NCBI GenBank assembly: GCA_947624765.1
Contig: CANQLS010000095.1
Location: forward strand, 1-6,210
Length of the DNA: 6,210 nt
Reading direction: 5' to 3'
Source of the DNA: an uncultured Clostridia bacterium
Lineage (GTDB): Bacteria; Bacillota; Clostridia; TANB77; UBA1234
Below, in pieces: positions 1 through 6,169 of this stretch (position 1 is the stretch's first letter; the number at the start of each line of letters is the position of its first letter). The translations under genes and the position numbers were made by a program. A model generated the notes under the pieces. It did no database searches, was not told the origin of the DNA, and was given only the letters and a program-made list of their open reading frames with translations.

Positions 1-66
1 TTCACGTTGAACACGTTAGCGTTCGTAGCATTATACGGAGACTATAAAAAGTTCACACATTTTTAG
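1..66 (+). CDS. Possible 3' end of a convergent gene
   Basis: Plus-strand frame 1 is open from the window edge to TAG at 64-66 and reads FTLNTLAFVALYGDYKKFTHF. The segment is richer in G+C (23 of 60 bases by count) and in codons such as ACG, GCG and TTG than the operon. A second plus frame is also open to position 47, so the coding call is uncertain and depends on sequence to the left. Confidence 0.25.
   Translation, partial: FTLNTLAFVALYGDYKKFTHF
30..35 (-). promoter_or_regulatory. Possible -10 box directing transcription leftward
   Basis: TATAAT is a perfect -10 hexamer on the minus strand. No good -35 match lies 16-18 bases upstream and there is no extended TG. It could drive a gene left of the window, but in AT-rich DNA such a hexamer can occur by chance. 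Confidence 0.2.
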
Positions 67-78
67 ATTAACCCTAAA
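62..78 (-). terminator. Weak AT-rich hairpin after the operon, possible terminator
   Basis: The arms TTTAG and CTAAA pair around a 7-base loop, 9 bases after the last stop codon. The stem has only one G-C pair and no clean T-run follows on the minus strand. On the plus strand a T-containing tail (TAATTATTTT) follows. The call is weak, and no better terminator is visible in the window. Confidence 0.25.
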
Positions 79-86
79 TAATTATT

Positions 87-833
87 TTATCTTCGCACGG
101 AAATATTATTTTCTGCTTTATTAAATTTATTCATTAATTCTTCTAATATTTTAAAATATGATGGTGAATAGACGCCTGTATTTATTAACATATCTTTTTC
201 TTTTAATAAACCTTCTATAACTATTGGTGTTTCAGAAATAAATACTTCATGATCTTTTCCGGTAAATTCACGATATTTATTATTTAATTTAGCAGCAGTT
301 AGAGGATCATTAAATGGATGATGTATAACACCATCAATAATAATAGGTTTAGCATTATAATAATTTAATAATGCTGTAATATCTTCTAAACTGGCTTTAT
401 CTAAATTCATCATAACATCAGTTAGTTTATTTAAGATATGCTTTGTTAGGCCTACACTAACTTCTATTGCAGAAGTATTTTGGGTTAAATTTGCTTTTAA
501 GCGTTCAAATATTTCAATTTGATTTTGATAACCATATTTTATAAGTTTATTTTTATTGTTAAGTAAAAAATCTAAAGCTTTAGATTGTTCTTTTAAAAAG
601 CCTTGATGATTATGACCAGTAAGTTCATAATAACGAGCATTTAGGGCAGCAGCTTCTTGGGGAAGATATTTAAATTGATATATTACTCCATTTATTATAA
701 TTGGTTGAGCATTAATTGTTCCATTATCTAACACTTCAGATGATTTATAATTATCTAATATCTCTGTTACATCTTCTAAACTAGCTTTAGCTAAATTTAA
801 TAAAACATCGGTTCTTTTGGTTATAATATTCAT
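87..833 (-). CDS. Small soluble protein built of two diverged copies of one unknown domain
   Basis: I do not recognise this family. The 248-residue product has no signal peptide, no membrane helix and no cysteine. Residues 6-117 and 136-238 are two copies of one unit. Each starts KxTDVxxNLxKASLED (helical), then has PIII[ND]GVI (a probable beta strand and turn at 44-51 and 163-170), then LNxxYxExTGxxH, then a Lys-rich helical end. Copy one carries an 11-residue insert (31-41, SSEVLDNGTIN) absent from copy two. ATG at 831-833 follows GGAGGT (837-842), which lies inside the last codons of the upstream gene, so translation is probably coupled. It is the last gene of the visible operon. A dosage-linked accessory protein or secreted substrate of the transfer machine is possible; neither is shown by the sequence. 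Confidence 0.75.
   Translation of the reverse strand: MNIITKRTDVLLNLAKASLEDVTEILDNYKSSEVLDNGTINAQPIIINGVIYQFKYLPQEAAALNARYYELTGHNHQGFLKEQSKALDFLLNNKNKLIKYGYQNQIEIFERLKANLTQNTSAIEVSVGLTKHILNKLTDVMMNLDKASLEDITALLNYYNAKPIIIDGVIHHPFNDPLTAAKLNNKYREFTGKDHEVFISETPIVIEGLLKEKDMLINTGVYSPSYFKILEELMNKFNKAENNISVRR
120..428 (-). repeat. Domain copy 2 of the internal duplication
   Basis: Codons 136-238 of the same gene. Bases 381-424 match bases 771-814 at 36 of 44 positions by eye, at an offset of exactly 390. After the 33-base indel the offset becomes 357, seen in the segment encoding PIII(N/D)GVI. Confidence 0.85.
483..818 (-). repeat. Domain copy 1 of the internal duplication
   Basis: Codons 6-117 of the last operon gene. 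It aligns to codons 136-238 with one 11-residue insertion near its start and a 2-residue shift near its end. The first 25 aligned residues are identical at 15 positions. Confidence 0.85.
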
Positions 834-834
834 A

Positions 835-1665
835 TTACCTCCAATATTCTTTTATATATTCGTCACTTGCTTTAGCTGCCATATATTGTGGTGAAGCCAT
901 GATAATTTTTTTTGAAGCTTCAATTGTGTCTAAGGTACTTTGATCGGCAGCAGTTCTGCTATTTAATTCATTTAACTGAATTTTAATCCTATTTTTTTGT
1001 AATTCTAAAGAGCTTCGTTCTTGTTCGATACTTTTTTTAACTAGTTTTGCATCATTAAAATTGTTAATAGCAAAAGCATATGGTGTTCCATCTGATTTAC
1101 TAATTTGGTTCATTTCTATTAATTGTTCTAGACGCATAAATTTTTGATATATTTCATAATTAGAAACTTCACCTTTAGAGGTACTAAAACTTCCTTTGTT
1201 ATTTATTAAATTATCTATTAAGGTTGGAACATTTTGTTCTTTTAAATTTTCTAATTCATTTACCATAAATAATACTTCATCAATATTTTTTTCTAATTTT
1301 ATAGTTTCTTTTAAAACACTATATGAACCTTTAGCAAAAATTGTTCCATCTGATTTATAAAGAGTAAAAATTACATTAGAACCATTTTTAGTAATTTCTT
1401 CTAAAGCGGTTTCTTCTATCTCTTTATATAAATTCAAATATTCATTCATGGGATTTAATACTCTATCGTAGCTATTTAAAACTGAATTTAACTCAGATAT
1501 TACAATATTTCTTTCGGCCATAATATGATTAATATTATAAATATCATCTCTTTGATAGTTTTCTATTTTATAGTCTAATCTTTCTTTTTCAGTGCCAAAA
1601 CCAAAGCTAACAGCGATTTTATCTTTTAATAAATTGCTAACTTTACCTTTATATAATTTAAACAT
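835..1665 (-). CDS. Soluble helical/coiled-coil protein of unknown function, linked to the VirB6-like gene
   Basis: I do not recognise this family. The 276-residue product has no signal peptide, membrane helix or cysteine, so it is probably cytosolic. It starts with a short basic region, then FGFGTEKERLDYKIEN at 21-36, which closely resembles residues 466-481 of the VirB6-like neighbour's tail. Long helical, probably coiled-coil stretches follow at about 45-90, 116-145 and 205-236. KSDGT occurs twice (104-108 and 190-194). A probable beta-hairpin (about 92-114, NGSNVIFTLYKSDGT) interrupts the helices. ATG at 1663-1665 is preceded by AGGGGG (1674-1679) with an 8-base spacer. The stop is one base from the next ATG, and the last two codons (Trp-Arg) form that gene's Shine-Dalgarno site. 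A structural partner or regulator of the secretion channel is plausible from the motif and operon position, but no function can be assigned. Confidence 0.75.
   Translation of the reverse strand: MFKLYKGKVSNLLKDKIAVSFGFGTEKERLDYKIENYQRDDIYNINHIMAERNIVISELNSVLNSYDRVLNPMNEYLNLYKEIEETALEEITKNGSNVIFTLYKSDGTIFAKGSYSVLKETIKLEKNIDEVLFMVNELENLKEQNVPTLIDNLINNKGSFSTSKGEVSNYEIYQKFMRLEQLIEMNQISKSDGTPYAFAINNFNDAKLVKKSIEQERSSLELQKNRIKIQLNELNSRTAADQSTLDTIEASKKIIMASPQYMAAKASDEYIKEYWR
837..842 (-). promoter_or_regulatory. Ribosome binding site embedded in the upstream gene's last codons
   Basis: GGAGGT on the coding strand spans the final codons TGG AGG TAA of the preceding gene. The stop and the next start are arranged as TAATATG, one base apart. 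This arrangement favours re-initiation by terminating ribosomes. Confidence 0.75.
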
Positions 1666-1681
1666 AAGTTATTCCCCCTAG

Positions 1682-4069
1682 CTATTTTTTGCCACCATTT
1701 TCGGTCATCTCATGAGCTTTATCTGAAGCTTCATAAGCTTTATATGTAGGTCCACTCTTCTCGACTTCAACTTGTTTTTGACCTTGATCAAGCATTCCAT
1801 TAATAGCTGAAATATTACTATTAATTGTACCTTCTTGAATCTTTTGTTCATTAACTTTAAGACTTACTTGTCTATTTACTTCTTCACCAATTTTTTTAAC
1901 ACCTGAAACGATATCCCAACTAATTTTCTCCTCTTGACCTTGGAACTGGCTTACCATATTGCCAATGTTTTTTTCAGTAATTCTTTCTTTACCAGTTTGT
2001 TGATCAATAGTAACTTCATAAAGTTTTCCATCCATAACTTGTTGGGCAAATTGGTGTTTGGTAATCTTAATGTCATCATTTTCAGATTGTAATTTTTTAG
2101 TATCTCTGTCTATATATGCTCCATTCCTGTCAACAAAATCACGAACAGACCAATCATTAATAGATTGATTTAAATTTGATTGATTTCTAGCATATTCTTC
2201 GGCTGACATTCTTTCACGATTAGCTTCCAACCATGATTCTAGTTCTTTTTTAGTTGCTCCAGAGGCTCCAAATTGAGCTTGATTACCATTTTGATCTGTA
2301 TAATATAAGACTAAATTATTACCATTTCGATCAGTCATATAAAATTTACCTTTGTCAAATTCTTTTTTAGCAATATCTTCCATTTTGCCTTTATAAGCTA
2401 TACTTTGTTGATTGCCTTCTACAACTCCGTTATATTTTCTAGCTTGTTCTTGAATTTCTGCTTTTTGTCTTTCACCAAAAGCTTTAGATTCATTTAATCT
2501 ATTAATTATTTCTGGTGTTAATTCAACAGTACTTCCATTTTTTACAATATTAATACCATTTTGATCTTTTATATCAGCTCCAGTATTATTTGTAGCTGTC
2601 ATTGGTGAACCATCAATATTCCTAAAATTCTCCAAATTTCTATCAGCTGTTTCTTTTAAAGTTCCAAAACCAAAGGCATGTCTAGTTCTATTAAGCATAT
2701 TAGTTGCAAAACGTCTTCTAGCATCAGGTTCAGCTTGTCTTTGTAATTCATTGGCAGCTTGTTGAGCCATTCTTCTTTTATATTGATTACCTATTGCACT
2801 AAAATCTAATAATCTTTTTGATTCACCAGCTTGATTATATGCTCTTGCAGCAGCAAGTGGACTTCTTCCGGCAATACCACCAGCGATTAAAGATAAACCT
2901 TGTTTAGCGGATTTTATAACATTATATTTACCACTATCAAGCCCCGTCATTTCTTTTAATATTTGTGGGAATTGTCTTACAAACATTATAATTCCAATAA
3001 CAATTAATGCTTGAGCAAAAACTTTAGTAAATGGAAGTGCATTTGATGCTATAAAAGCTCCATTTGTAAATAAATTATCTATGCTGTCTCCAACAGTATC
3101 TATAATAACAACTGCAAAATATAATATTGCTATTCTGATAAATACTTCTGCAAAAGTAGACAAAGTAGCTTTAATCCAATTACTAAAAATTTTTTTAGTT
3201 TGTTCATTTGGAATAATTCTAGCTAATATAGGTATTGGCGCCATTAATTCATACACTGCTAATTTTACTAATCTTAAAGCCATATCTAAACAATAACTTA
3301 ATAAAACAAATAAAACGAAAACTCCCGCAATAATATCAAATATAAACAAATATGTTACACTACCATCTGTTATTAAAGGTACAATATCTACTAAATCATA
3401 AAAAGTAGTGTTTTTTTCAGCTTCTTGCCATAATGTACCATAGGATCTTCCACTTGAACCATAAAGTTTCTTACATTCATTGCCATTACTATCTACTTCA
3501 TTTTCTTCTTCAGCAACAGTTTTACAGTAACCATCATTAACTTGAATAAAAGCACCCCATATACTGGAAGCTATTCGATACCCGCCCATTCTTATGGTAT
3601 CATTAATTTCAGTATCATCACCAGGTGTTCCTAAAATAATTTTACCAATAGTGTTATTTACTAATAACGATTCTTGAAATGAAAAAGCAAAATCAAAAAT
3701 TGTGGGAACAAAAGCTATTAAAACAATAGATATAACAACGTCTTTTATAATATTTATTGGGGACTTTTTACCCTTAAAACTTTCATCAGGATTAATCATA
3801 TTTTTTAGTAAAGAATACGCTACTAAAAATAATACAATAACACCTATAATAATATAAATTCTTGATACTAAATCATTAATTTTATCGGCATCAAATATAG
3901 ATCCACCACCTGAAAGAATTAAAAAGATGTTATATATATAGCTAATAAATGAATAAATTACTGCGTTAAGCCAAAGTAGGATAAAATAGAAGAAAGAAGC
4001 AATTCCATCAACTAATGCTTTTCCTGCTCCCGCAAAAAAGGTTTTAACAACATTAACTATTTGTTCCAT
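1682..4069 (-). CDS. VirB6/TrbL-like polytopic conjugation channel protein with long cytosolic tail
   Basis: The 795-residue product has no cleavable signal. Hydrophobic segments lie at about 22-53 (one long helix or two), 69-89, 107-130, 237-262, 303-325 and 346-364. A large loop at 131-236 contains the only two non-membrane cysteines (182, 199). An amphipathic or re-entrant stretch, YELMAPIPILARIIP, covers 273-287. By the positive-inside rule the 131-236 loop is outside and the C-terminus inside. This matches known VirB6 topology: several helices, one large extracytoplasmic loop and a cytosolic C-terminus. Residues 365-795 are hydrophilic, with basic and Gln-rich segments, four D[QR]NG motifs and FGFGT at 466-470. 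Typical VirB6 is about 300 residues, so the tail roughly doubles it. The ATG has AAAGGAG upstream (4078-4084). Gaps to its neighbours are 15 and 16 bases. The family call rests on topology and context; the alternative is a broader TrbL-like or mycoplasma-ICE-type membrane protein. Confidence 0.78.
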   Translation of the reverse strand: MEQIVNVVKTFFAGAGKALVDGIASFFYFILLWLNAVIYSFISYIYNIFLILSGGGSIFDADKINDLVSRIYIIIGVIVLFLVAYSLLKNMINPDESFKGKKSPINIIKDVVISIVLIAFVPTIFDFAFSFQESLLVNNTIGKIILGTPGDDTEINDTIRMGGYRIASSIWGAFIQVNDGYCKTVAEEENEVDSNGNECKKLYGSSGRSYGTLWQEAEKNTTFYDLVDIVPLITDGSVTYLFIFDIIAGVFVLFVLLSYCLDMALRLVKLAVYELMAPIPILARIIPNEQTKKIFSNWIKATLSTFAEVFIRIAILYFAVVIIDTVGDSIDNLFTNGAFIASNALPFTKVFAQALIVIGIIMFVRQFPQILKEMTGLDSGKYNVIKSAKQGLSLIAGGIAGRSPLAAARAYNQAGESKRLLDFSAIGNQYKRRMAQQAANELQRQAEPDARRRFATNMLNRTRHAFGFGTLKETADRNLENFRNIDGSPMTATNNTGADIKDQNGINIVKNGSTVELTPEIINRLNESKAFGERQKAEIQEQARKYNGVVEGNQQSIAYKGKMEDIAKKEFDKGKFYMTDRNGNNLVLYYTDQNGNQAQFGASGATKKELESWLEANRERMSAEEYARNQSNLNQSINDWSVRDFVDRNGAYIDRDTKKLQSENDDIKITKHQFAQQVMDGKLYEVTIDQQTGKERITEKNIGNMVSQFQGQEEKISWDIVSGVKKIGEEVNRQVSLKVNEQKIQEGTINSNISAINGMLDQGQKQVEVEKSGPTYKAYEASDKAHEMTENGGKK

Positions 4070-4084
4070 ATAAATAACTCCTTT

Positions 4085-5266
4085 CTATTTTATTCCACAA
4101 GTACCTGGACTATATGCACCTAAAATTGTAAGTAAAAATTTTATTATTGATGGTAAGAAAAATATTATAACTACAATTATTAATCTTTTAACAGCATTTT
4201 GAGTTACTTTTTTAATAGCATCCTGATTTCCAGATGTTGTTGCTTTAATTAAATCAGCAACAGTTAAAACAATTAATAAAATTATTGATGCATATTTTAT
4301 TAAATTAAATGCAAATTGTAAATAATAAGCTGGGTCTGTACTAATTTCAGGATTTCCTAAGTAGCTTTTACAATAATCACTAACATTAAAATCTGCTAGC
4401 CAAGTTATTTTAGCTTCCACTCCAGAGAATCCAGCATCTATAGCATCTTCTACCTCTTCAGATGCTTGTTCCCAATTTTGTACTAATTCTTGATGTTCTT
4501 CTTCTGTTTTTGTTCCAGCTTTAACTTCTTTTTCAGACTTTTTAATTTCTTGTTCTTTTACCTTGTCAAATTCTTCTTCTGCTTTTGTTCTAATATTTTG
4601 ATATGAGTCTAAATTAAAAATAAATTCAGGTAAATCATAACCATATAAAAAATTCTTTTTAAAATCTTCCTCTATTTTATTTTCAAGATCTTGTTTGACA
4701 CTATATTTTCCACTTGAAATATCATCTACAATATCATCATACATTGAATCTGTATATTTAGAAACCTGATCTGCAAAATCATAATCTTTTTTTTCAGATA
4801 CAAAGCTTCCGCCTTCACCAAATGAAGTAAACATTTTATTATTATATTTTTCTTTACAAGATTTTCCATCATTGTCAAAACAAAATTCATTGTCTCCCGC
4901 CCACTCATCATGATCATAATAACCATTGGCTGGACATACAAAATTAGATAAACTTAATTTTGTCCCTGTTGCCCAATACATTGGAAAATTGCCATCTTTT
5001 GAAAATATAAAATCGATAGCTCCTGGACCTTTTTTCCATATTTTTGCATCTTTATTAAGTGATTGGTGATTAATACTCACTTCTTTAGTATCTAAGTGGT
5101 AATAAATTGTAATATTTCTTGATTTATTGCCAGTTATTTTTGTATTGTAATTACATAAAGCAATACAAGTTTTATTTTTTAAGCAATCATCATCAATTTC
5201 ATTTGCATAAACACAAGAAATGTTAAATAAAAACATTAAAAGCAAAAAAGTAATATACTTTTTCAA
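4085..5266 (-). CDS. Secreted protein with Cys-rich ectodomain, charged helical region and VirB2-like C-terminal hairpin; TTG start
   Basis: The 393-residue product starts at TTG (5264-5266). This start is chosen because it gives a full signal peptide (MKKYITFLLL..., cleavage after VYA at 19-21). The next in-frame ATG, residue 11, would cut into the hydrophobic core, and an in-frame TGA lies three codons upstream. The ectodomain holds Cys 28, 34, 38, 111, 129 and 137. Residues about 160-285 are strongly charged (Glu/Lys-rich) and probably helical. Cys299 precedes two membrane helices (about 316-340 and 359-383) with a basic loop, and the tail ends TCGIK (Cys390). Helix pair and loop align without gaps to the upstream gene's product at 21 of 60 positions by eye, and both ectodomains carry CxAxxYY. 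The two are therefore probably paralogues. It lies between the pilin-like gene and the VirB6-like gene. A role as second pilin-like or adhesin subunit of a type IV secretion apparatus is inferred. Confidence 0.8.
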   Translation of the reverse strand: MKKYITFLLLMFLFNISCVYANEIDDDCLKNKTCIALCNYNTKITGNKSRNITIYYHLDTKEVSINHQSLNKDAKIWKKGPGAIDFIFSKDGNFPMYWATGTKLSLSNFVCPANGYYDHDEWAGDNEFCFDNDGKSCKEKYNNKMFTSFGEGGSFVSEKKDYDFADQVSKYTDSMYDDIVDDISSGKYSVKQDLENKIEEDFKKNFLYGYDLPEFIFNLDSYQNIRTKAEEEFDKVKEQEIKKSEKEVKAGTKTEEEHQELVQNWEQASEEVEDAIDAGFSGVEAKITWLADFNVSDYCKSYLGNPEISTDPAYYLQFAFNLIKYASIILLIVLTVADLIKATTSGNQDAIKKVTQNAVKRLIIVVIIFFLPSIIKFLLTILGAYSPGTCGIK

Positions 5267-5268
5267 AA

Positions 5269-6159
5269 CTAATCACCACCCATTAAACTTCCGCAATTAT
5301 CATCACTTGGATGAAATAAACAATATGTACAATAGCCAAAACTATTATCATCAGCATGAGCATTTTCAGCATCATAAATATCGTTGCCATTTATTAAATC
5401 AATTACAACACCAATTATTGTAGGTACTAAAAACACTATAATACCTATTACAGCTCTAATTACTAAACTTTTAGCAGCTTTTTTTATTTCATCATCTTTA
5501 CTTGACGTAACAGCTTTTCCAAAATCAATACAGCCAAATACTATAATTATTATTGGAACTACAATTTTAGCAATTAATAAAATCCAGCCCATTGCTCTAA
5601 AGGCCCCTCTTACTTTTTCTTGGTTACAAAATGACTTTGGGTTCCAAGTCTCAACTTTACCATCATCTGGTTTTGTTATATGTTCTGAAAAATAACTATC
5701 ATCAGAGCCATTATTATCAGAATCACCTGAATTTTCAGAACTTAAGTTGTCCCTTTCGGTTACGTTATCAGAATCTTCAGCATCATAATTAAAAGCTAGA
5801 CATTTAGCTGTATCTGGATAATATTTTTCTGCAATGCAATTACTTGAGTCTTTACTAATGCTATTATAATACCAAACTCCATTTTTCTCATAATAATCGA
5901 AATAAATAGTTGGAACAGAATTGCAAGTAATTATTTTAAAACCGGTTGTGCTTTTATAATCACTAGCTTTTAAATTTACAGCACGATTTCCAGCAACAGT
6001 AATATTAGAATTATTGCTTCTGCATGATACAGAAAAACCTACATCGCAAAGAAATTCCATATTGCCATTTTTATAAGAACAAGTTATATCTGCTTTAACA
6101 TTATTATAAGCAATAAAACAAATAAAGATTGTAAATAACATATATTTTACTTTCTTCAT
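5269..6159 (-). CDS. Secreted Cys-rich protein with C-terminal VirB2/TrbC-like pilin hairpin (T4SS surface component)
   Basis: The 296-residue product has a signal peptide at 1-23 (MKKVKY, hydrophobic core, then VKA before D24). A Cys-rich ectodomain follows (Cys 27, 38, 46, 79, 108, 120), then an acidic Ser/Asp/Asn linker (about 126-170) and Cys178. The C-terminus has two membrane helices (about 190-214 and 232-257) joined by a short loop, SSKDDEIKKAAKS, and a tail with CTYC (277-280) and Cys289. The basic loop implies both termini lie outside and the loop in the cytosol, which is the known topology of processed VirB2 pilins. VirB2 is normally only about 100-120 residues, so this resembles a pilin hairpin carrying a large extracellular domain. 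The ATG is supported by GGAGGAG at 6163-6169. It is the first gene of the visible operon, 2 bases before the next. A role as pilus subunit or surface adhesin of a conjugation machine is inference; the two-helix protein with signal peptide is seen directly. Confidence 0.82.
   Translation of the reverse strand: MKKVKYMLFTIFICFIAYNNVKADITCSYKNGNMEFLCDVGFSVSCRSNNSNITVAGNRAVNLKASDYKSTTGFKIITCNSVPTIYFDYYEKNGVWYYNSISKDSSNCIAEKYYPDTAKCLAFNYDAEDSDNVTERDNLSSENSGDSDNNGSDDSYFSEHITKPDDGKVETWNPKSFCNQEKVRGAFRAMGWILLIAKIVVPIIIIVFGCIDFGKAVTSSKDDEIKKAAKSLVIRAVIGIIVFLVPTIIGVVIDLINGNDIYDAENAHADDNSFGYCTYCLFHPSDDNCGSLMGGD
5272..5280 (-). promoter_or_regulatory. Ribosome binding site deciding the TTG start
   Basis: On the coding strand this reads GGTGGTGAT, matching GGAGGTGAT at 8 of 9 positions. 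It ends 5 bases before the TTG at 5264-5266. It lies inside the final Gly-Gly-Asp codons of the upstream gene, whose TAG stop is 2 bases from the TTG. This supports the TTG as the true start and suggests coupled translation. Confidence 0.7.
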
Positions 6160-6162
6160 AAA

Positions 6163-6169
6163 CTCCTCC
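6163..6169 (-). promoter_or_regulatory. Strong ribosome binding site of the first visible gene
   Basis: GGAGGAG lies just upstream of the ATG at 6157-6159, with the GGAGG core 5 bases away. No convincing promoter hexamers are visible in 6170-6210, so the operon may start beyond the window's right edge. Confidence 0.7.

Noticed and set aside
1..60. Fragment of tmRNA, because one frame reads TLAFVA like a tag peptide
   Set aside because: There is no stop after the tag-like residues and no tRNA-like acceptor or T-arm sequence nearby.
3081..3296. Plus-strand open frame of 71 codons
   Set aside because: It lies antisense to the membrane region of the VirB6-like gene, has no ribosome site that I can see, and its composition mirrors the hydrophobic codons of the real gene.
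4787..4794. A8/T8 homopolymer runs (also 906-913) as possible phase-variation sites
   Set aside because: Runs of 7-8 A/T are expected in such AT-rich coding DNA and encode normal Lys-rich stretches with no sign of frameshift.
4726..4941. Minus-strand 71-codon frame inside the 393-residue gene
   Set aside because: It is an out-of-frame shadow rich in Met/Ile/Lys, typical of AT-rich DNA.
5213..5215. Lipoprotein signal at Cys18 of the 393-residue protein
   Set aside because: The preceding residues NIS do not make a good lipobox, while VYA at 19-21 gives a normal signal peptidase I site.
5220..5423. Plus-strand His/Asn/Gln-rich frame of 67 codons
   Set aside because: It is antisense to the junction of the first two genes; its composition reflects the reverse complement of Asp/Asn/Met codons.
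5384..5695. Plus-strand open frame of 103 codons
   Set aside because: It is antisense to the pilin-like hairpin region of the first gene. The minus-strand protein has a signal peptide, cysteines and topology that make sense; this one does not.
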